From Vibrio sp. Isolate32 (GTDB taxonomy: Bacteria; Pseudomonadota; Gammaproteobacteria; Enterobacterales; Vibrionaceae): DNA of 35,362 bases. This document shows, one piece after another, positions 24,502 to 34,214 of the stretch. Position 1 is the first letter of the stretch; each line of letters starts with the position of its first letter. The notes under the pieces were generated by a model. That model searched no databases. It saw only the letters and a program-made list of their open reading frames with translations, and was not told where the DNA came from. The stretch spans positions 1 to 35,362 of the forward strand of contig NZ_JAKEUQ010000020.1 of NCBI RefSeq assembly GCF_022397955.1, given 5' to 3'. The translations under genes were made by a program, and so were the position numbers.

Positions 24502-25050
24502 ATGTCTAACATCCAAAAACAGAGCCGACGTGTTCGCATGCTATTGCAGTCCTTTCTTGTACTTACTCCTATCATGGTGTGCTACTTCTGGTTAACTGTT
24601 GAGACTCCCTATGACTTTATTAGTTCTACTGGTATTTTTTACCTCACTTATGATATCGGGAGTTACACGATGTTGCCGCTTACTATGACAACAAGAATGG
24701 TTGCGGCGTTCACAAGCTTAGCGATGTCTAGCATCCTGGTATACGCACTAGTCGTTCTGATACGTTTATTCCGTAACTATGAGCGAGGCGAAATCTTCTC
24801 ACTAGAAAATGCCATGTTTTACCAGAAGCTCGGATATAGCTTGTTCTATTGGGTATTCGGCTCCGTTATCTATGGTTCATTGATGTCAGTGATTTTGTCG
24901 TTCAATAACCCACCAGGTGAGCGTATATTTGAGGTTAGTTTTGTGGGGATGGACTTTTTGACCCTTATAGTCGGTATAATTATTTTAATCATCTCATGGG
25001 TGATGAAAGAAGGTTATATTCTGGCTGATGAGCACAGCCAAACGATTTAA
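24502..25050 (+). CDS. DUF2975-family membrane protein
   Basis: The 182-residue protein has four predicted membrane helices (about residues 15-33, 65-92, 112-133 and 147-168). The third-quarter phrase LFRNYERGEIFSLENAMFYQKLGYSLFYW is the typical DUF2975 signature between helices 2 and 3. The molecular function is unknown. In many bacteria such genes are paired with a small HTH regulator of the YozG type, and that is so here: the regulator start is 10 bases after this stop. AGGAAC lies before the ATG. Confidence 0.85.
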   Translation: MSNIQKQSRRVRMLLQSFLVLTPIMVCYFWLTVETPYDFISSTGIFYLTYDIGSYTMLPLTMTTRMVAAFTSLAMSSILVYALVVLIRLFRNYERGEIFSLENAMFYQKLGYSLFYWVFGSVIYGSLMSVILSFNNPPGERIFEVSFVGMDFLTLIVGIIILIISWVMKEGYILADEHSQTI

Positions 25051-25060
25051 AGGACTTGTC

Positions 25061-25294
25061 ATGACTATCCGCATTAATTTAGACATTATGATGGCCAAGC
25101 GAAAAATGCGATTAAAGACATTGGCACAAGAGGTTGGGATTACTGAAGCCAACTTGTCGGTGTTAAAGAATGGCAAGGCCAAAGCGGTAAGGCTATCTAC
25201 ACTAGACAAGTTGTGTGAAGTGTTAGAGTGCCAACCGGGTGACATATTGGAATTTGAAGCGAACGTTCACCAAGACAGCGCTACTGCTGAATAG
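25061..25294 (+). CDS. Small Xre/Cro-type DNA-binding regulator (YozG-like)
   Basis: The 77-residue protein is essentially one helix-turn-helix domain: MMAKRKMRLKTLAQEVGI, TEANLSVLKNGKAKAVRL and LDKLCEVLECQPGDILEFE. It should bind DNA as a dimer and probably controls its own operon with the DUF2975 partner. I prefer the ATG at 25061 (AAAGGA 6 bases upstream) to the ATG at 25028, which lies inside the preceding gene and would add 11 unconserved residues. Confidence 0.9.
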   Translation: MTIRINLDIMMAKRKMRLKTLAQEVGITEANLSVLKNGKAKAVRLSTLDKLCEVLECQPGDILEFEANVHQDSATAE

Positions 25295-25326
25295 CGAGTC
25301 AGTAGATCGTATTCCCTTATGAAAAC

Positions 25327-25356
25327 AATGAGTCTCGAACTTATTCGAGACTCATT
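25327..25356. terminator. Perfect 13-bp hairpin between convergent genes
   Basis: AATGAGTCTCGAA pairs with TTCGAGACTCATT around CTTA. T runs are weak on either side, so it may be a terminator or a structured end shared by the regulator and GST genes. Confidence 0.65.
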
Positions 25357-25365
25357 CGATCCAAA

Positions 25366-26013
25366 TTAAACCGGCTCTCCTGACTCGTCTTCTTCAACGA
25401 TATCTTTTTCTAAACTCGCCTCTGCCAACCATTTCTTTATCGACGGACTATTCAACACACGTTGTTGATACTGTTGGGCTTTATCCGAAAGCTTGATGCC
25501 GTAGGTTTCGACTCGCAGTGCTACTGGTGCAAACATCGCATCAGCAATCGACCATTCACCAAATAGCCAGCCCTCTGGGTATCGCTCCATTTGCTCATAC
25601 CAAATGGCATCGATGCGGGCGATGTCTTTCTGGGCGCCCTCACTCAAAACCAGCTTTCTTTTAGCTCGGCAATTCATTGGTAACTCATTTCTGATGTTGA
25701 AAAAACCAGAGTGCATTTCTGCCGAGATAGCTCGGGCCAAGGCGCGCTCTGCAACTGAAGCTGGCCATGCCGCACCGTTTAGGTAGGCATCATTAACGTA
25801 TTCGAGAATGGCGAGTGAATCCCACACTGCAACGTCACCATCAACCAGAGTCGGCACTTTTGCAGTGGGTGTCACTTTCGCTAACGTGTCGTAGAAATCT
25901 GGTGTGAACAGCTTAAGTTTGATGACGTCTGCGTTGAGGTTGTAGTGATCGAATATTAGCCATGCGCGCAGTGACCAAGTGGAGTAGTTCTGATTAGCAA
26001 TATAAAGCTGCAT
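25366..26013 (-). CDS. Glutathione S-transferase-family protein
   Basis: The 215-residue protein starts with the thioredoxin-like domain MQLYIANQNYSTWSLRAWL, in which Ser/Tyr near residues 10-14 could activate glutathione; PTAKVPTLVDGDVAVWDSLAI (about 50-70) is the glutathione-binding cis-Pro and Ser region. The helical C-terminal domain includes WLFGEWSIADAMFAPVALR. It should be a cytosolic detoxification or isomerase enzyme; the substrate is unknown. It is divergent from the LysR-type gene, which is a likely regulator by position. Confidence 0.9.
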   Translation of the reverse strand: MQLYIANQNYSTWSLRAWLIFDHYNLNADVIKLKLFTPDFYDTLAKVTPTAKVPTLVDGDVAVWDSLAILEYVNDAYLNGAAWPASVAERALARAISAEMHSGFFNIRNELPMNCRAKRKLVLSEGAQKDIARIDAIWYEQMERYPEGWLFGEWSIADAMFAPVALRVETYGIKLSDKAQQYQQRVLNSPSIKKWLAEASLEKDIVEEDESGEPV

Positions 26014-26129
26014 AAATGCTTCCTTGCGTTTGGTGGGTATGCATTTGAGCTTAAGGGATTGTATTACGGCGCACTAACGGATAATTTTGATGCAATACAT
26101 TAATAAAAACGATGGATGGTGATTTCAAT

Positions 26130-26963
26130 ATGGATATTGATGCGTTGCGAGGCTTTCTCGCGTTTGTGGAGACCAGCAGTTTTACACGTGCTGCGAAGCA
26201 GATTAATCGCACCCAATCGGCCTTTAGTGCTCAGATGCGCAAGTTAGAGGAAAAACTGAACGTCACCCTGTTTCAAAAGGAAGGACGTAACCTAGTTTTG
26301 ACTGAGGCGGGCTTGGCATTGCGTTCTCATGCGGAGCAGCTCGTCGCACTCCACAATACGGCTTTGAAACAAGTAAAACGTTATGAAGACAAACAGCCTC
26401 TGCGATTAGGTTGCCCTGAAGACTATAACGACAGCATCTTGCCGAAAGTGATTAAGCTGTTGCAAAACGCAGAACCCACGTGTTCCATTCAAGTATTTAG
26501 CTTGCCAAGCATTACGCTTAGAGAGTGGCTTGATGATGGTAGGCTTGATGCTGCGATTGTCACTCGTGCTCCCGATAGCGAAGAGGGATATTGGCTAACC
26601 AATGATGTGGGCGTTTGGATAAGCAGCCCTGATTTTTTGTTTGATGATTCTAAACCTGTCCCGCTCGCCCTGTTCCAGACGGATTGTAAATACCATGCTG
26701 CGGCGGTGAATGGTTTAACCAAACAAGACACGCCTTATCAACTTTTGGCGTGCAGTAATACGGCTTCAGCGCAGCGTGCAATCGTCAAAGCTGGGTTGGC
26801 AATTGGTGCGATGGGTAAGCTCAGTGTCACACCTGATTTGAAGATTCTCGACGACATGCCGCCGTTACCTGCGGTGGATATCGTACTGTTGCTCGCGAGT
26901 AAGCATCACCCTGTGTTGGACAAAGAGGTTCTCAATCAGCTGATTGAGTTGGATTCCAATTAA
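26130..26963 (+). CDS. LysR-family transcriptional regulator
   Basis: The 277-residue protein opens with the LysR helix-turn-helix MDIDALRGFLAFVETSSFTR, AAKQINRTQSAFSAQMRKLE and ends of the wing LVLTEAGLALRSHAEQL, followed by an effector-binding domain (QPLRLGCPEDYNDSILP and on to the end). I chose ATG at 26130 with GGTGA upstream; ATG at 26112 would add six residues. It is divergent from the GST gene with about 116 bases between, the classical layout for a LysR-controlled target. Confidence 0.9.
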   Translation: MDIDALRGFLAFVETSSFTRAAKQINRTQSAFSAQMRKLEEKLNVTLFQKEGRNLVLTEAGLALRSHAEQLVALHNTALKQVKRYEDKQPLRLGCPEDYNDSILPKVIKLLQNAEPTCSIQVFSLPSITLREWLDDGRLDAAIVTRAPDSEEGYWLTNDVGVWISSPDFLFDDSKPVPLALFQTDCKYHAAAVNGLTKQDTPYQLLACSNTASAQRAIVKAGLAIGAMGKLSVTPDLKILDDMPPLPAVDIVLLLASKHHPVLDKEVLNQLIELDSN

Positions 26964-27013
26964 GATTGGTTGCTCGGTGAGACGCATTGATGCTGAGAGC
27001 GAACCATAAATAG

Positions 27014-27049
27014 AAAGGCCGAGAACATTGCGTTTCTCGGCCTTGTTTT
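27014..27049 (+). terminator. Terminator of the LysR gene
   Basis: AAGGCCGAGAA (27015-27025) pairs with TTCTCGGCCTT (27034-27044), followed by GTTTTT. It is convergent with the chemoreceptor gene. Confidence 0.9.
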
Positions 27050-27067
27050 TATGGAGGAGAGAGCGAA

Positions 27068-29182
27068 TTAAGAGAGCTTAAATTTACTCAACTCTCCGTG
27101 TAAATCTCCGGCTTTTACTGTCAGCTCATTACTGATTTCTACTGAGGAGGTCATGGTGTCCATCACTTCCACGGCGGTGTCGTTAATGATGACTACATTA
27201 CGGTTAATCTCTTCAGATACTGAACTTTGCTCTTCAGCTGCAGAAGCGATTTGATTGTTCATGTCGTTGATGACTTCAATGGCTTGGTTAATCTCAGACA
27301 GCGCTAAATGAGCTGCTTGAGTTTCGCCTTTGGTATCGTTCGCTTGCTTTTGGCTTTGCTCCATCAATACCACGATAGATTGGGTCTCTTGCTCTAGACG
27401 CGTCAGCATTGAGCGGATCTCTTCGGTCGAACCTTGAGTACGGTTTGCTAGATTACGCACTTCATCGGCCACCACCGCAAAGCCTCGCCCTGCTGATCCC
27501 GCGCGAGCAGCCTCAATGGCAGCGTTCAGAGCCAGTAGGTTCGTTTGTTCTGCAATACCCCCAATTTCGCTCAAAATACCTTGAATAGCGGTGCTCGAAT
27601 CGACTAAATTTTGCGTTTGTTGCTGCGCATCATTCACCTGAACCGCTAAGCTATCAACTGCGCTGGCGGCATTGTCCATGCGTGTCATGCCGTTAAGGCT
27701 ATTACTTTGTACCTGGCTAGCGGCCGCAGCGGCTTGAACGGCTGAGTTCGCTACTTCTTGCGCAGTTGCACTCATCTCATTGATTGCAGTGGCCAGTGAG
27801 TTCACTTCGTTTACTTGAGCATTCAACTGGTCACGTGAAACCTCTGCACGGGCTTGACCTTCAGTTGCGTTCTTATCGACTTGGTCTGCTGTCGCCATTA
27901 CAGTAAGTAGCATCTCTTGTATACGAGATAGGAAGGTATTGAACCAGTGAGCCAATTGCGCGGTCTCATCTTTGCCTTTTACTTCGATGCGATAGGTTAA
28001 ATCGCCTTCGCCTTGTGCGGCATCTTTGAATCGCTCGACCAAGTTATTGAGAACTTTGCCCAGAGAGTTGGCGATCAATGCCATAGATATAATGCCTAGA
28101 AGAACGGCGACGATCCCCGCCCACACACCTTTATCAAGCGCTTTCGAGTTCTGTTCATCACTCCACTGGGTGTACTCGTCGACACTTTTTGCAAGGTGAC
28201 TACTGGGAACCGATACCATGACTACCCACGGTGCGTCGCTAGTATCGATAGCAGTTATGGCGTACTCATCTCCGCCAAATGTAACCAACCCAGCCCCAGA
28301 CTGTTTAGCGATAGACTGAACTCGCGACCATTCTTTTTTTAGCTCTGGCGAGACTTTCTTACCCACCATGTTTCCGGCACTGCTGTTGGCTAGGGTAATG
28401 CCTTTCCATGAAGTGATGAGGATTCTACCTTGTCCGTCGAACAGGTGACGAGCAAGATCTTCACTCTGGATTTGCAGTTCATGAAGTGACAAATCGAAGC
28501 CAAGTGAACCGATGATCTTACCGTTCTGTTTGATTGGTTGGCTGATGGTAGTAATAAGCTCTTGCTTACCACGAACCGGATAGAAGTACGGTTCCATTAC
28601 GAATGTTTTACCTGTTTGGTAAGGCATTAAGTGCCAGTCGTCTTTGCGTTCGCCATTGCTGTTTAACTCGGTATTGCTGAAGCTCTCCATTGCGACCGCA
28701 TCAAAGCTGTTTTGGTCATTGGGAGAGAAGAAAGGGGCAAGGTAGCCCTCACTATTAAAACCTAATTCGCTGTCCAAGCTTATCTCGCCATTGAGATCGG
28801 TTTGTTGTGGCCAAGTCTTGTTCTCCCACACCATGTAGCCAGCAAATACGGCTTTGTTTTGTGCTTCTAAAGCGGCGGTAAACTGTTTAACGATAAGGTC
28901 TGCGCTAGCGTCAGTTTCTGAACTCAATTCAATAATTGCACTCGCTTGTTTTAGGTTGGCTAATACTGGGTTAAGTTGGTTGGAAATATTCAACCCTTGC
29001 TGAAGTGCCGTGTGTTGTAAATCGGTTGCCGTAGCATCGGTTAACTGCAGTTTCACTTTCTCAGTGACTTGTTTATTCACGTCGGTAAAAGCGCTAGTGG
29101 TCATGCCCATTGCGATCAGCAGGGTGAAAGCCATCGCCCCACCCGCACTCACCGCAATTCGCGTTCGTATACTGTTAAACAT
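27068..29182 (-). CDS. Methyl-accepting chemotaxis protein with dCache-type sensor
   Basis: The 704-residue protein has an N-terminal membrane helix (about 10-32), a large periplasmic sensor of about 300 residues with Cache features ([44 protein letters not shown]), a second helix (about 350-372), a HAMP segment and a cytoplasmic coiled coil. The hairpin tip [20 protein letters not shown] with [15 protein letters not shown] is fully conserved and docks CheA/CheW. It should steer flagellar movement toward or away from a small ligand, probably an amino or organic acid by its dCache type; the ligand is not readable. It is monocistronic. Confidence 0.95.
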   Translation of the reverse strand: MFNSIRTRIAVSAGGAMAFTLLIAMGMTTSAFTDVNKQVTEKVKLQLTDATATDLQHTALQQGLNISNQLNPVLANLKQASAIIELSSETDASADLIVKQFTAALEAQNKAVFAGYMVWENKTWPQQTDLNGEISLDSELGFNSEGYLAPFFSPNDQNSFDAVAMESFSNTELNSNGERKDDWHLMPYQTGKTFVMEPYFYPVRGKQELITTISQPIKQNGKIIGSLGFDLSLHELQIQSEDLARHLFDGQGRILITSWKGITLANSSAGNMVGKKVSPELKKEWSRVQSIAKQSGAGLVTFGGDEYAITAIDTSDAPWVVMVSVPSSHLAKSVDEYTQWSDEQNSKALDKGVWAGIVAVLLGIISMALIANSLGKVLNNLVERFKDAAQGEGDLTYRIEVKGKDETAQLAHWFNTFLSRIQEMLLTVMATADQVDKNATEGQARAEVSRDQLNAQVNEVNSLATAINEMSATAQEVANSAVQAAAAASQVQSNSLNGMTRMDNAASAVDSLAVQVNDAQQQTQNLVDSSTAIQGILSEIGGIAEQTNLLALNAAIEAARAGSAGRGFAVVADEVRNLANRTQGSTEEIRSMLTRLEQETQSIVVLMEQSQKQANDTKGETQAAHLALSEINQAIEVINDMNNQIASAAEEQSSVSEEINRNVVIINDTAVEVMDTMTSSVEISNELTVKAGDLHGELSKFKLS

Positions 29183-29561
29183 ATGCTCTCTCTATCTAAA
29201 TAGTGGTAGTTTTGCAGAGATTTTAAACAAGATAAGTGAACGGAAAATACAAAATAATGAACACAAAAAGAATAGGGTGATCAAAGCTATAAATAAGATT
29301 GCATGACGTGCAGTTTTGGTTTTGAGAGCTAGGTTTAGATGAAAGCATAAATCATCATTGATATATTGCTAATTATATGTATTTATTGATTTTTAATGAT
29401 GATTGGGTAGCCTAGTTTCTTGCTAAGATTACGCTTCTGCTTTTTTATATTGTGACCATATGTAGATTACTCATAATGTGACTCATATCACTATTAATTT
29501 TATTTAGCCCGGTGAATTACCACTCTTCTTATAAGTGATTTAAAGATAGGGCGCCGTTGTA
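29183..29561. other. AT-rich intergenic region upstream of the chemoreceptor
   Basis: No credible gene is seen in about 380 bases. It includes the promoter of the chemoreceptor, a wide inverted repeat (AATCATCATT at 29350-29359 with AATGATGATT at 29395-29404) and a CRP-like site near 29477. Confidence 0.6.
29477..29492. promoter_or_regulatory. CRP-like site TGTGA-N6-TCACT
   Basis: TGTGACTCATATCACT matches the CRP core TGTGA-N6-TCACA in 9 of 10 positions, in an AT-rich context. It lies about 300 bases upstream of the chemoreceptor start and 70 bases downstream of the photolyase stop. Confidence 0.4.
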
Positions 29562-31056
29562 TTAGCTCACCCGTGTCGATTTGCTTTGCCTTTTTGATGG
29601 CCTGACATGGCGAGTCAAAATACGACTTCGCTCTTGTTTTACTTCTGTTAGCTTTCGCCACGACCACAAACGCATTCGTGCTTCTTTAGCACTAGTGTCG
29701 AGATCGACGACTGGGTTAAGGTAACGAGAATCCGGTTCAAGCTCGTGCATCATTACTTCCATAGGCGTCATTTTCCAAGGCTCAAACAGAAGTGGATTGG
29801 GTATGTCTGAAAGTTCTGGTACCCATTTTCGGATGAAATCTCCATCAGAGTCGTGTTCTTGGGCTTGCTTTGTTGGGTTGTAAATTCGGATGGTGTTGAT
29901 GCCCGTTACTCCAGCTTGCATTTGAAACTGTGGGTAATGAATGCCGGGTTCAAAATCGAGAAACAGCTGCGCTAAGTGAGTGACACCATCACGCCAGTCC
30001 ATGTTCATATGGTGAGTGAGAAAGCTCACCAGCATTGAGCGCATACGGAAATTAATATATCCCGTATGATGCAGGCAGCGCATACAGGCATCGACCAACG
30101 GCACGCCTGTCATCCCCCATCTTCCATGCCTGTAGATATGAGGGATCTTTTACCGTCTCATTTTGTAAGAGTGCTTCGTAGGCGTGATTGATGCAGCGAT
30201 ATTCCATCGCGCATTCCGATTCAAACTTCTGCATGAAATGACAGTGCCAATGAAGCCTTGAAGAGAGCGCAATCAAGCTGCGACGAAATCCCGCGACTTG
30301 CCAGTGCCCCAATAGGTGTTGATAAACTTCACGCAGCGATATGTTGCCCCAAGCCAAATATGGGGATAGTCGAGTACAGGCATGGCGTGAGGCTTCTGGG
30401 CTTGAGATGCTGCGATAATAATCGCGCCCACGGCGCTCAAAGAAGTCGTGTAACGTTGCCCATGCCAGTGCACTTCCGCCAGTTTGTATGCCGTTAACTT
30501 TGGTTAACCATGCTTGTGGAGGCTCGATAGCGAGTTCAAGCTCTTCAGCATCTAGGGTATGCAGTGATTCCGTAGTTAACTGACTTCCTTCTATGGGAGC
30601 ACGCATCACACTGTTCCAATGCTTGTCCCAACCGATTCTGTCTTTCGACCCTCTCACGACAGCGCCCTGTGCGAACTCTTGCCATGGGATGTTGTGCTCT
30701 TTAAGCCAAGCAGAGAGTTGTATGTCACGCTCAAAGGTACAATTTAATCCTATCTCTTGATGAGAGAAGACGTTTTTGATGTGGTAACGAGATTGGATCG
30801 CTTCGAAGCAGTCCATCGCATTGCCACTAAGTATGGAAACCTGATGTCCATACTCTTTCAACGACTGATTCATGCACTGGAGTGATTGCCAAACAAACCG
30901 CCAATGTCGCTCAGAATAGTGGGTATTGTTTAGCAGCATGGGTTCGAAAATGTAGAGCAATATCGTTGGGTGTTGACCTGATAATGCTTGTTGTAAAGGT
31001 GTGTGGTCGGTAAGCCTTAAATCGCGCTTTAGCCACACTATGTTGATTGTTTGCAT
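29562..31056 (-). pseudogene. DNA photolyase/cryptochrome-family gene with a one-base frameshift
   Basis: Two overlapping frames together form one protein of about 498 residues. The N-terminal frame (ATG 31056, stop 30052) begins [22 protein letters not shown], the photolyase antenna domain, and runs to SYLQAWKMG. The C-terminal frame picks up with [40 protein letters not shown] and [20 protein letters not shown], the FAD-binding half. The break sits at a run of five C at 30114-30118; four would restore the frame. Members repair UV-induced pyrimidine dimers with blue light or act as light sensors. If the base run is real, the FAD domain is lost; a sequencing error or a slippery site is possible. 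Confidence 0.85.
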
Positions 31057-31158
31057 CTGAGCCCTCTTTCGTTTTGAAGCATTACGAATCAGAGGGCTAA
31101 ATGTCTCACTGGAAGTGAATTTTATTTATTGATAATGGAAGGGCTAACTATGAGCGTT

Positions 31159-31896
31159 CTAGCTTTTCGAAAAGAAGATCTCTGGCTTGTGGGTTGGGCC
31201 TGAATTACCTTTTAGCTGAGTGAGCTCCAAACCGTGTTTGCCAACCAACGACGCGACCATCTGACGGTTGAACGGGTAGTTCTCAGTGTTGTGGATGAAC
31301 TCTTCCACATCTACCCATTTGGCTTCTGCGATTTCATCCGTGTCTTGAATCGCAATCTCTTGAGTCTGAGCGATAAGGTGACAAACAAAGTAGAGGTTCG
31401 ATTTGCCAAATTGATATCGATGGCGCGTTGCCATCCCAACCACTGAAACGAACTTGGCTTCTATGCCTGTCTCTTCAAAGGTTTCTCGAACCACAGACTC
31501 TTCAATACCCTCACCTAGCTCAATATGACCGCCAGGTAATTTATAATCTGTCATGCCGTGTTCTTTAATCATCAGTACTTGGTTGTGTTCGTTAGTTATT
31601 AACGCGCCAACACCTAAAGTGTGGGTCGGAATGAAAGGCACAAACTCTACAATCTCGGATTTGTGGATCAGCGTTATCTCGTCTTCTAGACAGTTGTGAA
31701 ACACAAAGCCAAGCTCAGTCGCGACAGGGATAAGGTGCGAGAGTGAAATAGGTAAGCTAATCCAAGTAATACCTTTGTTGTTTTGTTTTGAAAATTCGGT
31801 GATTTCACTGAGTTCGGTATGAAATGAGTCAGCGTCTTGAGGCGCTGTCGCTGGGTCGATGATGATGCCGTTAAATTTGTCGAGCGTAAATTCCAC
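31159..31896 (-). CDS. Nudix hydrolase with NUDT6-like N-terminal domain
   Basis: The 245-residue protein has a perfect Nudix box GHIELGEGIEESVVRETFEE plus TG (about residues 122-144; GX5EX7REXXEEXG). An N-terminal segment of about 85 residues (ITWISLPISLSHLIPVATELGFVFHNCLEDE) looks like the pre-Nudix domain of the NUDT6/plant NUDX group. Substrates of that group are nucleoside-diphosphate derivatives such as ADP-ribose or NADH; the real one is unknown. Start is GTG at 31896 with AAGGATC upstream. Confidence 0.88.
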   Translation of the reverse strand: MEFTLDKFNGIIIDPATAPQDADSFHTELSEITEFSKQNNKGITWISLPISLSHLIPVATELGFVFHNCLEDEITLIHKSEIVEFVPFIPTHTLGVGALITNEHNQVLMIKEHGMTDYKLPGGHIELGEGIEESVVRETFEETGIEAKFVSVVGMATRHRYQFGKSNLYFVCHLIAQTQEIAIQDTDEIAEAKWVDVEEFIHNTENYPFNRQMVASLVGKHGLELTQLKGNSGPTHKPEIFFSKS

Positions 31897-32074
31897 GGGT
31901 GATCCTTTATTGTTTTTGATTTATAGGGAGTCGAGTATGGGTTGAGCTTATCGTATCTCAATAGCTTATAACACCTACACGGAGCGCGACATTTAGATTG
32001 TTTGTATCACCTTGGAGAGGAATATCGTGAGTGAATGTAGAGAGGGTAGGGAGAGTTTGAAGCGGGAGGCTAAA

Positions 32075-32112
32075 AACAAAAACTGCGCTTGGAAGCCAAA
32101 GCGCAGTTTTAA
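32075..32112 (-). terminator. Terminator of the small membrane-anchored protein gene
   Basis: AAAACTGCGCTT (32079-32090) pairs with AAGCGCAGTTTT (32099-32110); on the minus strand the hairpin is followed by a T-rich run. Confidence 0.88.
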
Positions 32113-32136
32113 AATTAGGTTTATTGCAGTTTGATC

Positions 32137-32538
32137 TTAGCGAATATAGTTCGCATCGATGCTCACGTACCAGTGCTGTAGTTTGCCGTCGGCTTTTTTG
32201 ATCCACAAATCGTTGGTGTAGCTCTCAATTTTACCGTTAACCGTTAAGTTGAATGTGTTCTCGTCGAATTCGCCAAGCTTCACAAACTGGTCTGTCGTAA
32301 TCAGGAACGGGTCCATGTCGTCCACGCCAACCACATCTGAAATCACATAGTAGTGGTAGGTTAGCGGCTTGCTCGCATCATTCGGGTTGCTGCGGTATGC
32401 CACAAGCTTGAACGGTTCCGTTAATGGAATGTCGAGCGTTTGCTTGTCCATTGTTGCTGGAATCGGGATAAACAGCCAAGCGGTAAACAGACCGCTCAAT
32501 AAAACCATCAGGAAGAAAAGAGTCTTAATTGCTTTCAT
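32137..32538 (-). CDS. Unknown membrane-anchored small protein
   Basis: The 133-residue product has one N-terminal hydrophobic helix (TLFFLMVLLSGLFTAWLFI) and a polar remainder of about 105 residues that should lie in the periplasm. It is rich in aromatic and Asp residues (LTYHYYVISDVVGVDD; LQHWYVSIDANYIR). I do not recognise the family. ATG at 32538 with GAAGG 5 bases upstream is preferred over TTG at 32550. It is monocistronic with a terminator. Confidence 0.75.
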   Translation of the reverse strand: MKAIKTLFFLMVLLSGLFTAWLFIPIPATMDKQTLDIPLTEPFKLVAYRSNPNDASKPLTYHYYVISDVVGVDDMDPFLITTDQFVKLGEFDENTFNLTVNGKIESYTNDLWIKKADGKLQHWYVSIDANYIR

Positions 32539-32724
32539 AACAACCTTCAAAATAGGTGATGTTGAAGGCGCTATGGTAACAGGTTTGATTTGTCTATTGT
32601 AAGAGTATGAATAAGTGAAGGCGGCATCACTCTGTTAGGAAATTTGAACGAATTGACTCACTGTTCATAACTTGTTTCTTGTAAATCTGAACGGGTAAGC
32701 CCCTTATGATAACTCATTGTTCAA

Positions 32725-33057
32725 TTAATGAGCGTGCCCTTGTGATAGATTGATCAACATGACGCCTGCGGCAACAAGCCCCATGCCAATCCAAACTTTA
32801 GTGTCCAGATGTTGGCTGTAAACAAAGCTCGAGATTAAGCTCACCGTCAAAATCGCTAGTCCAGCCCATAAAGAGTGCACCACACCAACCGGCATCTCTT
32901 TCATGGCTTGGCTTAAGAATAAAAAGGCGGCCAAGTGTCCTGAGATAACCAGTAAAGCTGGGACTGGTTTAGACAAACTAAATCCGTCGGTGGCTTTAAG
33001 TGCAACGTGAGAAAGTGCTTCAGCCATTACGCCCATTATCAAGAAAAACCAGCTCAT
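32725..33057 (-). CDS. SMR-family small membrane transporter
   Basis: The 110-residue protein has four membrane helices and the SMR hallmarks: a conserved Glu in the first helix (VMAEALSHVALKATDGFSL, Glu13) and the HSLWAGLAILTVSLIS segment in the third helix (compare A-x-W-x-G in EmrE). SMR proteins work as dimers and use the proton gradient to export cationic compounds or guanidinium. The substrate here is not known. AAGGTACG lies before the ATG. Confidence 0.9.
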   Translation of the reverse strand: MSWFFLIMGVMAEALSHVALKATDGFSLSKPVPALLVISGHLAAFLFLSQAMKEMPVGVVHSLWAGLAILTVSLISSFVYSQHLDTKVWIGMGLVAAGVMLINLSQGHAH

Positions 33058-33154
33058 ATTCGTACCTTTATCTTTGTATTGTTTGTGTTGTTATAGCAAG
33101 AGTGTTTGAAAGTGGTAATTGGTGCTAATCGCGGATTAGCTCATATTGCAGGCA

Positions 33155-33194
33155 CAAAAAAGCCCGCACCTCACGCTTTTGCAAGGTGCGGGCT
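33155..33194 (-). terminator. Terminator of the frmA-fghA unit
   Basis: AGCCCGCACCT (33161-33171) pairs perfectly with AGGTGCGGGCT (33184-33194), with six T following on the minus strand. Confidence 0.93.
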
Positions 33195-33206
33195 AAATAG
33201 GAGTGA

Positions 33207-34046
33207 CTACTTGTTTAAGTAAGTAGCGTGGAACTCAATGTGCTCGTCAATAAAGCTAGAGATGAAGTAGTAGCTGTGGTCATAACCAGGCTGCATACGT
33301 AGCTCTAAATCGGCATTGCTTACTGTGGCTGCTTCAACTAACTGTTCAGGTTTCAGTTGTTCAATTAGGAAGTTGTCCGCTTCGCCTTGGTCAACCAACA
33401 TTGGCAGCTTAGTGCCTTTCGTTTTTAGAAGCTCAGAGGCGTCGTACTGTTTCCACTCTTCAATATCTAAGCCTAGATATTGGTTAAATGCTTTTTGGCC
33501 CCAAGGGCATTGCATTGGGTTACTGATTGGGCTAAATGCAGAGATAGAACGGTAGCTATCTTCGTTCTTGATGCCAATCGTTAGGGCACCGTGTCCGCCC
33601 ATGCTGTGACCAGAAATTGATTTCACAGATGTCACAGGGAAGAAAGACTCAATCAGTGCTGGAAGCTCTGTTACCACGTAATCGTACATGTGGTAATGGC
33701 TATCCCATGGCGCTTGAGTGGCATTCACGTAGAAGCCTGCACCTTGGCCTAAGTCGTAGCTTTCATTGTCAGCAACGTTCTCACCACGTGGGCTTGTATC
33801 TGGTGCAACAATAGCGATGCCTTGCTCAGCTGCAGCTTTAAATGCGCCGGCTTTTTGCATGAAGTTTTCATCGGTACAGGTTAGGCCTGATAACCAATAC
33901 AAAACAGGAACTGGGTTTTCTTTGCTTGCATTTGGTGGCAAGAAAATCGCGAAACGCATATCGCAGTCAAGCGTTGCAGAAAAGTGGGTGTATTGTTTGT
34001 GCCAACCACCAGCAACCTTTGCTTGGCTAATGTTTTCGATTGTCAT
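33207..34046 (-). CDS. fghA: S-formylglutathione hydrolase
   Basis: The 279-residue protein is a standard esterase-D-type enzyme: SGLTCTDENFMQKAGA (oxyanion side, about 53-68), nucleophile Ser148 in GHSMGGHGAL, Asp224 in DQGEADNFL and His257 in GYDHSYYF, which give a complete triad. It hydrolyses S-formylglutathione to formate and glutathione, the second step of glutathione-dependent formaldehyde removal in the cytoplasm. It follows frmA by about 170 bases, and the two act in sequence. Confidence 0.96.
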   Translation of the reverse strand: MTIENISQAKVAGGWHKQYTHFSATLDCDMRFAIFLPPNASKENPVPVLYWLSGLTCTDENFMQKAGAFKAAAEQGIAIVAPDTSPRGENVADNESYDLGQGAGFYVNATQAPWDSHYHMYDYVVTELPALIESFFPVTSVKSISGHSMGGHGALTIGIKNEDSYRSISAFSPISNPMQCPWGQKAFNQYLGLDIEEWKQYDASELLKTKGTKLPMLVDQGEADNFLIEQLKPEQLVEAATVSNADLELRMQPGYDHSYYFISSFIDEHIEFHATYLNK

Positions 34047-34097
34047 TGATTGTGCTCCGTTAGGTTGATGGTTTCGGAATTAATGTATTGTATTTTG

Positions 34098-34207
34098 TCT
34101 AGCTTAGGCTAGAGGTTTCACCACCCACCGGGCAGGAGGTGGTGAAGACAGTTTCGCTCTGATGTTTACGTCAGAACTGTGGTCTCGACACCTAGGTGCC
34201 GAGACCA
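34098..34207. promoter_or_regulatory. Structured intercistronic region between frmA and fghA, several hairpins
   Basis: Four inverted repeats follow each other: TCTAGC-N4-GCTAGA (34098-34113), TTCACCACC/GGTGGTGAA (34117-34146), CAGTT with inner TCTGA/TCAGA and outer AACTG (about 34149-34179), and TGGTCTCG/CGAGACCA with an inner CACCTAGGTG (34180-34207). None is followed by a T run on the minus strand, so they are not simple terminators. They could be RNA-stabilising or attenuating structures. Confidence 0.5.
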
Positions 34208-34214
34208 AGGAGAA

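Noticed and set aside
29350..29404. Small RNA gene upstream of the chemoreceptor
   Set aside because: The AATCATCATT/AATGATGATT arms are AT-rich with a 35-base loop, and no promoter-terminator pair could be identified.
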